DNA of 64,000 nt from contig NZ_LMLH01000001.1 of assembly GCF_001421885.1 (NCBI RefSeq), forward strand, positions 249,151 to 313,150. Direction: 5' to 3'. A model generated the notes under the pieces. The model saw only the letters and a list, made by a program, of their open reading frames with translations. It searched no databases and was not told the origin of the DNA. The stretch comes from Pseudomonas sp. Leaf48. GTDB lineage: Bacteria > Pseudomonadota > Gammaproteobacteria > Pseudomonadales > Pseudomonadaceae. The position numbers and the translations under genes are program-made. This document shows positions 36,132-46,799 of this stretch, one piece after another (positions within the stretch are counted from its first letter, which is position 1; the number at the start of each line of letters is the position of its first letter).

Positions 36132-37236
36132 TAGCCGTCAGCGGCCAGTGACTGCCCAGTACGGCGTGGTAGTGCCCCAACAGACTATCGACCACCGCGT
36201 CCCAGGCGTAATGCCGTTCGACATGGCTGCGAGCCTGTCGACCCAGTACCGCGCTGGCGCCATTGAATAATTCACGCACTGCATTGGCCATTGCTGCGGG
36301 ATCGTTGGGCGCGCAGAGCAGGCCGCATTCTTCGGTGACAATCTCCTGAAAGGCACCGGCCGCCACCGCTACCACCGGAATGCCGCTGGCCATGGCTTCG
36401 AGGATCACCAAGCCAAAGGTTTCCTGATCTCCGGCATGCAACAGCGCATCGGCACTGGCCATCAGCCGCGCGACCTGGGCGGCTGGACGAAACCCATCGA
36501 TTACCGTGACATTACCCGGCACCGCGGCGGGCATCGACGAACCGACCAGCAGCAGGTGATAGCGCCGGCCCAGGCGTTTCATGCAGTCCAGCAGCACCGG
36601 CAGGTTTTTTTCCTTCGAGCCACGCCCCGCGAAGATCAGCAAATGAGTATTTTCATCAATGCCCAGTTCGGCCCGCAGTTCCGGATCCCTGGCACTGGGA
36701 TGGAAGGTTTGCAGGTCGACCCCCAGCGGTTGCACGAAAACGTTCTTCACCCCCAGCCCGACCAGCTTGTCGGCCATGATCCGGCTTGGCGCCAATACCC
36801 GGTCAAAGTTGCCATAGAGCTTGCTGACATAGGCTTCGACGTTGGTCGTCACCCAGTTGCCCATGCGATTGCTCACCAGCAGCGGCAGGTCTGAGTGATA
36901 AAAACCGATGACCGGGACATCAAGTTGCCGACGCGCATCAAGCGCCGCCCAGGCGGTGAGGTAGGGGTCGCCGACTTCGATCAGGTCAGGTTGCAAATCG
37001 TGCAAGACATTGCGCCAGGGCGCGAGGCGAAGAGGGAAGCGATAGCCTTTGCCGAAGGGCAGGGCGGGGGCCGGAACCTTGTAGATGCCATCCTGTTCAC
37101 TCAAGGATGATCCGGGAATCAGCAAGCTGTGGCGAATGCCTGGCCTGATGCCCAGGCGACGGTGCTTGGCATCCAGATAAGTTCGCACGCCCCCACTGGC
37201 AGGGGCGTAGAACATGGTTATGTCAGCGATATGCAC
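36124..37236 (-). CDS. GT4-family glycosyltransferase
   Basis: The GT-B enzyme of about 370 residues has a glycine-rich N-terminus (MFYAPASGGVRTYLDAKHRR), the nucleotide-sugar region GRGSKEKNLPVLLDCMKRL, and the GT4 E-x7-E motif in HAGDQETFGLVILEAMASG. It would transfer a sugar from an activated donor at the cytoplasmic membrane face. GGAGG lies ten bases before the GTG at 37236, whereas an ATG at 37245 touches that site and is too close; I prefer the GTG. It leads the operon with the deacetylase and flippase. Confidence 0.85.
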   Translation of the reverse strand: MHIADITMFYAPASGGVRTYLDAKHRRLGIRPGIRHSLLIPGSSLSEQDGIYKVPAPALPFGKGYRFPLRLAPWRNVLHDLQPDLIEVGDPYLTAWAALDARRQLDVPVIGFYHSDLPLLVSNRMGNWVTTNVEAYVSKLYGNFDRVLAPSRIMADKLVGLGVKNVFVQPLGVDLQTFHPSARDPELRAELGIDENTHLLIFAGRGSKEKNLPVLLDCMKRLGRRYHLLLVGSSMPAAVPGNVTVIDGFRPAAQVARLMASADALLHAGDQETFGLVILEAMASGIPVVAVAAGAFQEIVTEECGLLCAPNDPAAMANAVRELFNGASAVLGRQARSHVERHYAWDAVVDSLLGHYHAVLGSHWPLTANG

Positions 37237-37360
37237 GGTGAACATCCCTCCGGTCCGGTCCTGGTACTCCCTTGGTTGACCTTTATGAAGAATAGATGTT
37301 CGGTTGGGGTTTTGCGGGTGGGGGGCAGCCGGGCTGTATATAGAGTTCTTGATGGCCTCT

Positions 37361-37451
37361 TCGCGAGCAAGCCCGCTCCCGCAGATTATCTGCGTCGTAC
37401 ACAAAACCTGTGCCCGATGAGGATCCCTGTGGGAGCGGGCTTGCCCGCGAA
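37361..37451. repeat. REP inverted pair
   Basis: Two inverted REP cores about 45 bp apart, just after the chemoreceptor gene and before the glycosyltransferase operon on the same strand. Confidence 0.9.
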
Positions 37452-37469
37452 GAGGCCCGCAAGAGCGCC

Positions 37470-39359
37470 TTAAATCCGGAAACTGCCCACCAACTGCTTC
37501 AACCGCGCCGCCTGCTGCTCCAGATCCGAGCACGCCCGCAACGTCGACTGCAGGTTTTCCACACCTTCCTGGTTCAGCGTATTGATCTCGGTGATATCGA
37601 CGTTGATCGACTCGACCACCGCCGTCTGCTCCTCGGTCGCAGTGGCCACCGATTGGTTCATGCCGTCGATTTCACCGATGCGCAGTGTCACGCTGTTGAG
37701 GCGCTCGCCCGCCAGGTTGGCGATTTCCACGCTGTCCTGACTGTGGCGCTGGCTGTCGCTCATGGTGCTGACCGATTCCCGGGCGCCGACTTGCAGCTCC
37801 TCGATCATGGTCTGCACCTGTTGCGCCGATTCCTGGGTACGGTGCGCGAGGTTGCGAACTTCGTCCGCCACCACGGCGAAACCACGACCCGCCTCACCGG
37901 CACGGGCGGCTTCGATCGCGGCGTTGAGTGCCAGCAGGTTGGTTTGCTGGGAAATGCTGGTGATGACTTCGAGGATTTGCCCGATGTTCACGGTTTTGTT
38001 GTTCAGCGACTCGATGTTGGTACTTGAGGCACTGAGCATGCTCGACAGCTGATTCATCGCGACAATGCTGCGGTCCACGACTTGCTGGCCGTCTTCAGCC
38101 AGGCTGCGGGCGTCGCTGGCCTGTGTCGATGCCTGCGCGGCGTTGCGCGCGATTTCCTGGGTGGCGGCGCCGAGCTGGTTGATCGCTGCCGCCACGCTGC
38201 TGGTGCGCGAGGCTTGCTGGTCGGAGTTGAACATCGACGAGTTGGAAGCGGCCACTACGCGCAACGCCACTTCGTTCACTTGCCCGGTCGCCGAGGACAC
38301 TTCGCGGATCGAGGTGTGGATACGCTCCACGAAACGGTTGAATGCGGTAGCAAGGCTGCCGAATTCATCGTTGTTCTCGATGGTCAGGCGTTTGGTCAGG
38401 TCGCCTTCGCCGTCGGCAATGTCGGCCATGGCGCGGGTCATCACGTGCAGCGGCTGGATCAGGATGCGGATCAACATGCCCAGCAGGGCAATGATGATGG
38501 CCACTGCGATAACGGTGGCAACGACCGCCGAAGTACGGAATTCGCTGAGCATCGAGAAGGCTTTTTCCTTGTCGACCGACAGACCGATGTACCAGTTGAC
38601 CGAAGGCAGACCTTTGATCGGGGTGAAGGAGACAATGCGTGTCTTGCCGTCGACCTCTACCTCGGCAAAGCCGCTGCCGATGCGCGGGGTATCTTTCGGA
38701 TAGGCCTCGCTCAGGGATTTCATGACCAGCGCTTTGTCCGGGTGAACCAGGATCTTGCCGTCGGCACTGACCAGAAACGCATAACCCATGCCGTCGAAGT
38801 CACGGGCGCTGAGGGTGTCGATCAAGGTTTGCAAGCTCAGGTCACCGCCCACCACTCCGACACTTTGTCCGGCTTTCCTCGAGGCCGTGGCCATGGAAAT
38901 GATCAGCTGCCCGGTCGCCGCGTCGATGTAGGGTTCGGTCAGGGTAGGCGTGCTGCTGCTTTCTGCACCTTTGTACCAGGGGCGAACCCGCGGATCGAAG
39001 CCATCAGGCATCTTCGCATCCGGACGAATGGTGAAGTGCCCGGTGGCGTCACCCAGATAGGTCGCCATGAACGTCGACGTCAGGGCTTTCTGTTCCAGCA
39101 GCGCCGATACGTTGGCCTGCTCTGGATTGATCGCAATATTTTGCGAGAGGTTGTCGATCAGCAGAATGCGGCCGGTCAACCAGGTCTGGATATTGTTGGC
39201 GGTCACATCGCCCATCTCGTTGAGATAATTATCCAGGTCCTGGCGAATGGCATTGCGCTGCAAATAGTCGTTGTACAGCGTAAATGAGGCGAAGGCGGCA
39301 ATCACGATAAGAGCCGCAGCTAGCAGGATCTTATGGCTGAAGCGCAGATTTTTGTTCAT
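37470..39359 (-). CDS. Methyl-accepting chemotaxis protein, PctA/PctB/PctC (CtaABC) type amino-acid receptor
   Basis: The 629-residue receptor has the same length as PAO1 PctA: membrane segment 9-29, a periplasmic dCache domain (about 30-275), a second membrane segment (about 278-302), HAMP, and the signalling hairpin tip [16 protein letters not shown]. The amino-acid-binding residues R126, W128, Y129, Y144, D146 and D173 fall at PctA numbering; position 121 is F instead of Y. It lies near purU, where the pct genes are in PAO1. A FliA-type promoter precedes it. Confidence 0.92.
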   Translation of the reverse strand: MNKNLRFSHKILLAAALIVIAAFASFTLYNDYLQRNAIRQDLDNYLNEMGDVTANNIQTWLTGRILLIDNLSQNIAINPEQANVSALLEQKALTSTFMATYLGDATGHFTIRPDAKMPDGFDPRVRPWYKGAESSSTPTLTEPYIDAATGQLIISMATASRKAGQSVGVVGGDLSLQTLIDTLSARDFDGMGYAFLVSADGKILVHPDKALVMKSLSEAYPKDTPRIGSGFAEVEVDGKTRIVSFTPIKGLPSVNWYIGLSVDKEKAFSMLSEFRTSAVVATVIAVAIIIALLGMLIRILIQPLHVMTRAMADIADGEGDLTKRLTIENNDEFGSLATAFNRFVERIHTSIREVSSATGQVNEVALRVVAASNSSMFNSDQQASRTSSVAAAINQLGAATQEIARNAAQASTQASDARSLAEDGQQVVDRSIVAMNQLSSMLSASSTNIESLNNKTVNIGQILEVITSISQQTNLLALNAAIEAARAGEAGRGFAVVADEVRNLAHRTQESAQQVQTMIEELQVGARESVSTMSDSQRHSQDSVEIANLAGERLNSVTLRIGEIDGMNQSVATATEEQTAVVESINVDITEINTLNQEGVENLQSTLRACSDLEQQAARLKQLVGSFRI

Positions 39360-39505
39360 GGCTTGAGGTTCCGCTAAGGTCTTAATGTCCAGTGCGTGCT
39401 TTTTATAAAAGCGCGCGGATTGGGCAGTGTTGAAACAAGCTGATATTTCCGTCTTTCCTTAGGGGAAATGTCCTACTCGATTTTCAGACTGGTCTGTCGT
39501 TACCT

Positions 39506-39532
39506 CTATCGGCCGTGCAGGATTAAAGATTA
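39506..39532 (-). promoter_or_regulatory. FliA (sigma-28) promoter of the chemoreceptor gene
   Basis: The minus strand reads TAAT, 15 bases, then GCCGATAG, against the flagellar consensus TAAA-N15-GCCGATAA; the bases after TAAT (CTTT) also approach the extended -35. The spacing is exact. It lies about 145 bp before the chemoreceptor ATG and just upstream of the divergent ATPase gene. Confidence 0.65.
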
Positions 39533-39535
39533 ACC

Positions 39536-41035
39536 ATGGGTGACCAAATGCCTGATTCATTGCAACTCGTTATCGGTGCCGACCTCGCCGGTCAGCCGAT
39601 TGCCCAGGCAATGCGCCTGGCGAACCGCCACGGTTTGATTGCGGGTGCCACCGGCACGGGCAAAACCGTCACGTTGCAACGCTTGGCCGAAGCCTTCAGC
39701 GATGCCGGAGTGGCGGTGTTCGCCGCCGACATCAAGGGTGACCTTTGCGGTCTGGGCGCTGCCGGCACCCCCCAGGGCAAAATTGCCGAGCGCATCGCCG
39801 GGATGCCATGGCTGAACCACAAGCCTCAGGCATACCCGGTGACCTTATGGGATGTTCACGGTCAGTCAGGTCATCCATTGCGCACCACCCTGAGTGAAAT
39901 GGGGCCGCTACTGCTGGGAAGTCTGCTGGAGCTGACGGACAGTCAGCAGTCGGCGTTGTATGCCGCATTCAAAGTCGCCGACCGCGAAGGCTTGTTGCTG
40001 CTGGATCTCAAGGATCTGAAGGCGTTGCTCAATCACCTGCGCGACAACCCGCTGTTGCTAGGTGACGACGCCGCGCTGATGACAACAGGCTCCAGCCAGG
40101 CGCTGCTGCGGCGCCTGGCGACCCTGGAGCAACAGGGCGCCGAAGCCTTGTTTGGCGAACCGGCGTTGCAGCTCGAAGACATTCTGCAGCCAACCGCCGA
40201 CGGTCGCGGGCGAATTCACCTGTTGGATGCCAGTCGCCTGGTGCACGAGGCACCAAAGGTCTACGCGACCTTTCTGTTGTGGCTGCTGGCCGAACTGTTC
40301 GAGCAACTGCCGGAGCGCGGTGATGCCGACAAACCGTTGCTGGCGCTGTTTTTCGACGAAGCGCACCTGCTGTTCAACGGCACGCCCCAGGCGTTGCGTG
40401 ATCGCCTGGAACAGGTCGTGCGCTTGATTCGTTCCAAAGGTGTGGGCGTGTATTTCGTGACCCAGTCCCCGGGTGACTTGCCGGATGATGTGCTGGCGCA
40501 GTTGGGCTTGCGTATCCAGCACGGGTTGCGCGCGTTCACCGCCAAGGAACAGAAATCCCTGCGCGCGGTGGCTGAAGGTTTCCGGCCGAACCCGGCGTTC
40601 GACAGCCTGTCGGTCCTCACCGAGATGGGGATTGGTGAAGCCCTGGTCGGCACTCTGCAGGAAAAAGGCACACCGGCAATGGTCCAGCAGGTGCTGGTGG
40701 CACCGCCGCAATCGCGCATCGGGCCGCTGAGCGCCGCAGAACGCACCGCGCTGATCGCCGGTTCGCCATTGCAGGGGCGTTATGACAAGCCGATCGATCG
40801 CGAGTCAGCCTATGAAGTGCTGATCGGGCGCAAGGGGCTGGCGCCTGAGGCCCAAGCCGCGCCCGAAAAACCGGCGGCTGCAGAGCCGAGCTTCACCGAA
40901 CAGGCCGGGGAGTTTCTCGGTACGGCGGCAGGGAAGGCGCTGAAATCGGCGATGCAACAGGCGGCCAATTCGCTTGGCCGACAGTTGGTGCGCGGCTTGA
41001 TGGGGTCGTTGCTAGGCAGCAAAAAACGCAGGTAG
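39536..41035 (+). CDS. HerA-like ATPase (DUF853 family)
   Basis: The 499-residue P-loop ATPase has Walker A (GATGTGKT, near residue 37), Walker B (FFDEAHLLF, near 282) and a downstream QSPGDLPDDVLAQLG segment. The family is related to the HerA/FtsK DNA pumps and is found as a single gene in many proteobacteria; its role is not established. The C-terminus carries a low-complexity alanine/glutamate linker and a basic tail (KKRR). No NurA nuclease partner is adjacent. A start at 39548 is also possible. Confidence 0.8.
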   Translation: MGDQMPDSLQLVIGADLAGQPIAQAMRLANRHGLIAGATGTGKTVTLQRLAEAFSDAGVAVFAADIKGDLCGLGAAGTPQGKIAERIAGMPWLNHKPQAYPVTLWDVHGQSGHPLRTTLSEMGPLLLGSLLELTDSQQSALYAAFKVADREGLLLLDLKDLKALLNHLRDNPLLLGDDAALMTTGSSQALLRRLATLEQQGAEALFGEPALQLEDILQPTADGRGRIHLLDASRLVHEAPKVYATFLLWLLAELFEQLPERGDADKPLLALFFDEAHLLFNGTPQALRDRLEQVVRLIRSKGVGVYFVTQSPGDLPDDVLAQLGLRIQHGLRAFTAKEQKSLRAVAEGFRPNPAFDSLSVLTEMGIGEALVGTLQEKGTPAMVQQVLVAPPQSRIGPLSAAERTALIAGSPLQGRYDKPIDRESAYEVLIGRKGLAPEAQAAPEKPAAAEPSFTEQAGEFLGTAAGKALKSAMQQAANSLGRQLVRGLMGSLLGSKKRR

Positions 41036-41054
41036 CGAGTGGAAACAATCTAAC

Positions 41055-41144
41055 TGTGGGAGCGGGCTTGTTCGCGAAGGCGGTGTGTCATTCAACATTG
41101 ATGTCGGCTGACCCACTGCCTTCGCGAGCAAGCCCGCTCCCACA
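41055..41144. repeat. REP inverted pair
   Basis: Inverted REP cores between the convergent ATPase and dciA genes; one arm carries TTGTTCGCG instead of TTGCTCGCG. Confidence 0.9.
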
Positions 41145-41155
41145 TTGGATTTGTA

Positions 41156-41611
41156 TCAGGTCCTGGGTCTGGCATGCGCCGCCAAACGCTCCAGCGCCGC
41201 CCGCAGATTGGGGTCACTGATACCATCGGCCGTGGCCTGAATGGTCGCGGCCGCATCAACGGACAAATCCATCGTATGCCCGGTCGCGCCTCGCTGAACG
41301 GTAGGCGGCTGCACCTTGAACAGGATGCGCGTCAGATTGGCGAACTCGTCGAACATCTGCAGTTGCCGTTGCAGGCGTTTTTGCTGGTAACGCAGGCGGG
41401 TGGCCCAATGACCGTCGGTGACAATCAGCAACAAACTGCCTTCGCGCCAGGACGCGACATGACAATGCTCACGGGCAGCAGGCTGCAACTGGCTTTCCAG
41501 CAGGCGTTGTAAATGCCCCAGGCGTTGTGCGTGACCGAGAATGGCTTTGAGCGGCTTGGCTTCGCGAAGCAGAACGGCGGGTGCTCTGGCCGTAAGAGGG
41601 CGAAATGCCAT
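41156..41611 (-). CDS. dciA: DUF721 protein, replicative helicase loader DciA
   Basis: The 151-residue protein has the DciA/DUF721 core (HVASWREGSLLLIVTDGHWA, TRLRYQQKRLQRQL) after a basic N-terminus. DciA loads or recruits the DnaB helicase in bacteria lacking DnaC. It is divergent from secA, as I recall for PAO1. I chose the ATG at 41611; a longer in-frame start at 41698 adds a cysteine-rich stretch foreign to the family. Confidence 0.87.
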   Translation of the reverse strand: MAFRPLTARAPAVLLREAKPLKAILGHAQRLGHLQRLLESQLQPAAREHCHVASWREGSLLLIVTDGHWATRLRYQQKRLQRQLQMFDEFANLTRILFKVQPPTVQRGATGHTMDLSVDAAATIQATADGISDPNLRAALERLAAHARPRT

Positions 41612-41918
41612 GATCAGACACCTGAAGTAACAGAGGCGCCATGGTAGCAGAAAGCAGGGAATGCACCTGCCCCATTGCTTTGCGCGCGCTTTACCCATTA
41701 AATCAACAAGTAACTTCTGCCATGAGTGGGTTGAAGTTCAGCAAAACGCCCCTATTTTAAGTGAGCCCCGTCACAGCGCTGTGCCAGCATCGTGGAATAA
41801 CGCCACTTTCCTCACCACCGTTTCCGGGTAGAATGCTCGTTCGCATGCGGCCATGAGGGCTGCACGGGCGACTCACGGGGCCGCCCTCCATCCCTTTAGT
41901 GTGGAAGATCCTGCCGAT
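41612..41918. other. dciA / secA divergent region
   Basis: This 307-bp gap holds both promoters. TAGAAT at 41829-41834 may be the secA -10 box, with only a poor -35. The presumed leader has a GCGGCC/GGCCGC dyad (41847-41852 and 41879-41884). No SecM-like small gene with its own ribosome site is visible. Confidence 0.45.
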
Positions 41919-44654
41919 ATGTTTGCGCCTTTGTTAAAGAAACTTTTTGGAAGCAAGAACGAGCGTGAAGTCAAACGCATGCTCAAGACGGTGCAATTCG
42001 TCAATGCCTTCGAAGAGCAAATGGTGGCCCTTTCGGACGATCAATTGCGTGCCAAGACAGATGAGTTCAAGGCCCGCTTCGCCAAAGGGGAAACCCTCGA
42101 CAAGCTGCTGCCAGAAGCCTTTGCGGTCGCCCGCGAAGCCGGCAAGCGCGTCATGGGCATGCGCCACTTCGATGTCCAGCTGATCGGCGGCATGACCTTG
42201 CATGAAGGCATGATCGCGGAAATGCGTACCGGTGAAGGCAAGACCCTGGTGGCAACGCTGGGCGTTTACCTCAACGCGCTGTCCGGCAAGGGCGTGCACG
42301 TTGTGACGGTGAACGACTACCTGGCCCGTCGTGACGCCAACTGGATGCGCCCGCTCTACGAATTCCTCGGCCTGACGGTCGGCGTGGTCACGCCGTTCCA
42401 GCCGCCGGAAGAGAAGCGTGCTGCCTACGCTGCCGACATCACCTACGGCACCAACAACGAATTCGGATTCGATTACCTGCGCGACAACATGGCGTTCAGC
42501 ATGGAAGAAAAATTCCAGCGCGAACTCAATTTTGCCGTGATCGACGAAGTCGACTCCATCCTCATCGACGAAGCCCGTACCCCGCTGATCATTTCCGGTC
42601 AGGCAGAGGACAGTTCCAAGCTGTACATCGAGGTCAACAAGCTTATTCCGCAGCTCAAGCTGCACGTCGAAGAGGTGGAAGGCGAAGTGACCCAGGCCGG
42701 TCACTACACCATCGACGAGAAGAGCCGTCAGGTCGAACTCAACGAAGCCGGTCACCAGTACGTCGAAGAAACATTGACCAGCATCGGCCTGTTGGCTGAA
42801 GGCGAAAGCCTGTACTCGGCGCATAACCTGAGTCTGTTGACACACGTTTATGCCGGTCTGCGCGCGCACAAACTGTTCCACCGCAACGTCGAATACATCG
42901 TGCAGGATGGTCAGGTTGTCCTGGTCGACGAGCACACCGGTCGCACCATGCCGGGCCGTCGCTTGTCCGAAGGCCTGCACCAGGCCATCGAAGCCAAGGA
43001 AAACCTGAACATCCAGGCCGAAAGCCAGACCCTGGCGTCGACCACCTTCCAGAACTACTTCCGTCTGTACAACAAGCTGTCCGGCATGACCGGTACCGCA
43101 GACACCGAAGCGTTCGAGTTCCATCAGATCTACGGCCTGCAGGTCATGGTCATTCCGCCGAACAAGCCGTTGGCCCGTAAGGACTACAACGACCTGGTGT
43201 TCCTGACCGCCGAAGAGAAATACGCGGCAATCGTCGCCGACATCAAGGAAAGCATGGCGGCCGGTCGTCCGGTGCTGGTGGGTACTGCGACCATCGAAAC
43301 CTCCGAGCACATGTCCAGCCTGCTCGTGAAGGAAGGCATCGAACACAAGGTTCTGAACGCCAAGTTCCACGAAAAGGAAGCCGAGATCATCGCCCAGGCC
43401 GGTCGCCCGGGTGCACTGACCATCGCCACCAACATGGCCGGTCGTGGTACTGACATCCTGTTGGGCGGCAACTGGGAAGTGGAGGTTGCCTCCCTCGAAG
43501 ACCCGACCCCTGAGCAGATCGCCCAGATCAAGGCCGACTGGCAGAAGCGTCACCAGCAAGTGCTCGAGTCGGGTGGTTTGCAGGTGATCGCCTCCGAGCG
43601 TCACGAATCGCGTCGTATCGACAACCAGCTGCGTGGTCGTGCCGGCCGTCAGGGTGACGCCGGTTCCAGCCGCTTCTACCTGTCGCTGGAAGACAGCCTG
43701 ATGCGCATCTTCGCCTCTGACCGGGTGAAGAACTTCATGAAGGCCCTGGGCATGCAGCCAGGCGAGGCGATCGAGCACCGCATGGTGACCAACGCCATCG
43801 AAAAGGCCCAGCGCAAGGTTGAAGGCCGCAACTTCGACATTCGTAAGCAACTGCTCGAGTTCGACGACGTCAACAACGAACAGCGTAAAGTGATCTATCA
43901 CATGCGTAACACGTTGCTGGCCGCGGACAACATCGGTGAAACCATCGCCGACTTCCGTCAAGACGTGCTCAACGCTACCGTCAGCGCACACATTCCGCCG
44001 CAATCGCTGCCTGAGCAGTGGGACGTGGCCGGTCTGGAAGCTGCATTGCAGAGCGATTTCGGCGTGGCATTGCCGATCCAGCAGTGGCTTGACGAAGACG
44101 ATCACCTGTACGAAGAAACCCTGCGCGAGAAGCTGATGCAGGAACTGATCGCTGCGTACAACGAGAAAGAAGACCAGGCGGGCGCCGAGGCGCTGCGCAC
44201 CTTCGAGAAGCAAATCGTTCTGCGCGTACTGGACGACCTGTGGAAAGACCACCTGTCGACCATGGACCACCTGCGTCACGGCATCCACCTGCGTGGTTAT
44301 GCCCAGAAGAACCCGAAGCAGGAATACAAGCGCGAGTCGTTCACGCTGTTCTCCGAGCTGCTGGATTCGATCAAGCGCGACTCGATTCGTGTGCTGTCGC
44401 ACGTGCAGGTTCGTCGCGAAGATCCGGTCGAAGAAGAGGCGCGCCTGCGTCAGGAGGCCGAAGCACTGGCGGCACGCATGCAGTTCCTGCATGAAGAAGC
44501 TCCAGGCCTGGAGCAGCCGGAAGTGTTGGGCGAAGAGGTCGATGTGGCCCTCGCCGCCGCACCGGTACGCAACGAGCAGAAGCTGGGCCGTAACGAATTG
44601 TGCTACTGCGGTTCGGGCAAGAAATACAAGCATTGCCACGGGCAGATCCAGTAA
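41919..44654 (+). CDS. secA: Protein translocase ATPase SecA
   Basis: The 911-residue motor drives proteins through SecYEG. Motifs in order: MRTGEGKT (Walker A, near residue 103), [14 protein letters not shown] (Walker B region, near 208), [13 protein letters not shown] (near 507), the helical scaffold, and a C-terminal zinc finger [13 protein letters not shown] for SecB and lipid contact. The ATG at 41919 gives the standard [12 protein letters not shown] start. Separate transcription from dciA; a terminator follows. Confidence 0.98.
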   Translation: MFAPLLKKLFGSKNEREVKRMLKTVQFVNAFEEQMVALSDDQLRAKTDEFKARFAKGETLDKLLPEAFAVAREAGKRVMGMRHFDVQLIGGMTLHEGMIAEMRTGEGKTLVATLGVYLNALSGKGVHVVTVNDYLARRDANWMRPLYEFLGLTVGVVTPFQPPEEKRAAYAADITYGTNNEFGFDYLRDNMAFSMEEKFQRELNFAVIDEVDSILIDEARTPLIISGQAEDSSKLYIEVNKLIPQLKLHVEEVEGEVTQAGHYTIDEKSRQVELNEAGHQYVEETLTSIGLLAEGESLYSAHNLSLLTHVYAGLRAHKLFHRNVEYIVQDGQVVLVDEHTGRTMPGRRLSEGLHQAIEAKENLNIQAESQTLASTTFQNYFRLYNKLSGMTGTADTEAFEFHQIYGLQVMVIPPNKPLARKDYNDLVFLTAEEKYAAIVADIKESMAAGRPVLVGTATIETSEHMSSLLVKEGIEHKVLNAKFHEKEAEIIAQAGRPGALTIATNMAGRGTDILLGGNWEVEVASLEDPTPEQIAQIKADWQKRHQQVLESGGLQVIASERHESRRIDNQLRGRAGRQGDAGSSRFYLSLEDSLMRIFASDRVKNFMKALGMQPGEAIEHRMVTNAIEKAQRKVEGRNFDIRKQLLEFDDVNNEQRKVIYHMRNTLLAADNIGETIADFRQDVLNATVSAHIPPQSLPEQWDVAGLEAALQSDFGVALPIQQWLDEDDHLYEETLREKLMQELIAAYNEKEDQAGAEALRTFEKQIVLRVLDDLWKDHLSTMDHLRHGIHLRGYAQKNPKQEYKRESFTLFSELLDSIKRDSIRVLSHVQVRREDPVEEEARLRQEAEALAARMQFLHEEAPGLEQPEVLGEEVDVALAAAPVRNEQKLGRNELCYCGSGKKYKHCHGQIQ

Positions 44655-44680
44655 ACCCGTTTCAATCGCTGAAATACCCG

Positions 44681-44713
44681 CGCCGCGACCGGCTTATGCC
44701 GTCGCGGCGTTTT
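44681..44713 (+). terminator. Rho-independent terminator after secA
   Basis: CGCCGCGAC (44681-44689) pairs with GTCGCGGCG (44701-44709), followed by TTTT. Confidence 0.8.
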
Positions 44714-44773
44714 ACCATTTCAATCACCGTTTTCCTGAAGCGGTGCTGACTTTACTCATTGAGGAGCGCATTC

Positions 44774-45991
44774 ATGGCTGTTGGTCTTGGTCCTTTGCCA
44801 ACGTTGCACCCGGTTGCCGGTTTTGAACTCGGTATTGCCTCGGCCGGCATCAAGCGTCCGGGACGCAAGGATGTTGTGGTCATGCGCTGTGCCGAAGGCT
44901 CGACCGTTGCCGGCGTGTTCACCCTGAACGCCTTTTGCGCAGCTCCGGTGATCCTGGCCAAGCAGCGTGTGCAAGGCCCTGTCCGTTATCTGCTGACCAA
45001 CACCGGCAATGCCAACGCCGGTACCGGCGAGCCAGGCCTGGCGGCTGCCGAGCGCACTTGCGCGAAGCTGGCCGAGCTGACCGGTGTGGATGCCAGCCTG
45101 GTGCTGCCGTACTCCACGGGTGTGATCGGCGAGCCACTGCCGGTCGAGAAAATCGAAGGCGCGCTGCAGGCCGCCCTCGACGACCTGTCGATCAATAACT
45201 GGGAAGCTGCCGCCACCGGCATCATGACCACCGATACCCTGCCCAAGGGGGCCAGCCGCCAGTTCCAGCATGACGGCGTGACCATCACCGTCACCGGCAT
45301 CAGCAAAGGCGCCGGGATGATTCGTCCGAACATGGCGACCATGCTCGGCTACATCGCCACCGACGCCAAAGTTTCGCGCGATGTGCTGCAAAACCTGATG
45401 CTGGACGGCGCCAACAAGTCGTTCAACCGCATCACCATCGATGGCGACACCTCGACCAACGACTGCTGCATGCTGATCGCCACCGGTCAGGCGGCGCTGC
45501 CGGAAATCACCCGCGCCGAAGGTGAGCTGTTCGCCAAGTTGAAGCAGGCGGTGTTCGAAGTGTGCATGGACGTGGCCCAGGCCATCGTTCGTGACGGCGA
45601 AGGCGCGACTAAATTTGTCACCGTTGAAGTCAACGGCGGCGGCAATCATCAGGAATGCCTGGACGTTGGTTACACCGTGGCCCACTCGCCGCTGATCAAG
45701 ACTGCGTTGTTCGCCTCCGACCCGAACTGGGGCCGTATCCTCGCCGCCGTCGGCCGTGCCGGCGTACCGGACCTGGACGTGAGCAAGATCGATGTGTTCC
45801 TCGGTGAGGTGTGCATCGCCAGCCGTGGCGCGCGTGCTGCGACCTATACCGAAGCCCAGGGCGCGGCGGTGATGCAGCAGGAAGAGATCACCATCCGCAT
45901 CGAGCTGGGTCGCGGGGACTGCAGCGAAACCATCTGGACCACCGACCTGTCCCATGAGTACGTGAAGATCAACGCCGAATACCGTACTTAA
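44774..45991 (+). CDS. argJ: Bifunctional ornithine acetyltransferase / N-acetylglutamate synthase
   Basis: The 405-residue enzyme recycles acetyl groups between acetylornithine and glutamate in arginine synthesis. It is made as a precursor that cleaves itself before a threonine; that site is seen as NMATML with A188/T189. Other segments are [16 protein letters not shown] and [16 protein letters not shown] precedes the ATG at 44774. The acetylglutamate-forming activity is family knowledge for bifunctional members and is not proven by the sequence. Confidence 0.95.
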   Translation: MAVGLGPLPTLHPVAGFELGIASAGIKRPGRKDVVVMRCAEGSTVAGVFTLNAFCAAPVILAKQRVQGPVRYLLTNTGNANAGTGEPGLAAAERTCAKLAELTGVDASLVLPYSTGVIGEPLPVEKIEGALQAALDDLSINNWEAAATGIMTTDTLPKGASRQFQHDGVTITVTGISKGAGMIRPNMATMLGYIATDAKVSRDVLQNLMLDGANKSFNRITIDGDTSTNDCCMLIATGQAALPEITRAEGELFAKLKQAVFEVCMDVAQAIVRDGEGATKFVTVEVNGGGNHQECLDVGYTVAHSPLIKTALFASDPNWGRILAAVGRAGVPDLDVSKIDVFLGEVCIASRGARAATYTEAQGAAVMQQEEITIRIELGRGDCSETIWTTDLSHEYVKINAEYRT

Positions 45992-46017
45992 TCCGGCTAG
46001 AGACCGAGTCGGCCCGT

Positions 46018-46108
46018 TCGCGAGCAAGCCCGCTCCCACATTGGACCCAGCCGTACACAAATACAGTGTTCAGTGAAAATCTACTGTGGGAGCGGGCTTG
46101 CTCGCGAA
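46018..46108. repeat. REP inverted pair
   Basis: Inverted REP cores between argJ and the glutathione transferase gene. Confidence 0.9.
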
Positions 46109-46166
46109 GGCGGACGGCCAGTCTCTACCTGGACTGAATCGTTCCTTTCATCAAAAGGTCCCGAAC

Positions 46167-46799
46167 ATGAGCCTGCACCTGATCATCGGCGACAAACTGC
46201 TTTCCTCCTGGTCCCTGCGCGGCGCCCTGGCCCTGGATCTGACTGGCGCCCCCTACACCGAAGAGCTGATCAAGCTGAACCAACCCGACACCCGTGAGCG
46301 CTTGCTCAAGCATTCGCCGACCGGCAAGGTACCGCTGCTGCAAACGGCTCGCGTCACCATCGCCGACTCATTGGCGATTGCCGAATACCTGGCGGAGCAG
46401 TTTCCTGGCGAACAACTCTGGCCGACCGACATCGTCGCCCGTGCTCAGGCCCGATCCGCCTGTGCGCAAATGCACAGCGGCTTTTTCGCCATGCGCAACC
46501 ATATGCCGTTCGATCTGAGCCACGACGCACCGCTGAACCCGGTGCCGCCTGAAGTGAGCGCCGATATCGAGCGTATGTTGGCGTTATGGGCTGAATGCCG
46601 TGCCGTTGCCACCGAAGCCGGGCCGTACCTGTTTGGTCGCGTGAGCCTGGCCGATGCGTTCTTCGCCCCGATCGCCGTGCGCCTGCGTACCTATCAGGTA
46701 TCGCTGCCGGCTGCCGACGAAGCTTATGTCGAAACCCTCTACCAATGGCCGGCCTTCAAGGCCTGGCAGAAGGCAGGACTGGAGGAGATGCAACAGTGA
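46167..46799 (+). CDS. Glutathione S-transferase family protein
   Basis: The 210-residue protein has a thioredoxin-like N-terminal domain with the active-site region KLLSSWSLRGALAL (S14/S15/S17 candidates), the cis-proline segment TGKVPLL and the DSLAIAEYLAE glutathione-binding turn, then an all-helical C-terminal domain with VSLADAFFAP. The ATG at 46167 follows AAAGG. It overlaps the next gene (GTGA). The substrate is unknown. Confidence 0.88.
   Translation: MSLHLIIGDKLLSSWSLRGALALDLTGAPYTEELIKLNQPDTRERLLKHSPTGKVPLLQTARVTIADSLAIAEYLAEQFPGEQLWPTDIVARAQARSACAQMHSGFFAMRNHMPFDLSHDAPLNPVPPEVSADIERMLALWAECRAVATEAGPYLFGRVSLADAFFAPIAVRLRTYQVSLPAADEAYVETLYQWPAFKAWQKAGLEEMQQ

Noticed and set aside
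41853..41918. In-frame extension of secA or a SecM-like leader peptide
   Set aside because: The ATG at 41853 lacks a ribosome site and the extra residues do not match SecA; no separate small gene is supported.
41934..44639. 901-codon open frame antisense to secA
   Set aside because: It is a mirror of a strongly conserved high-GC gene; no domain is recognisable in its translation and no ribosome site was found.
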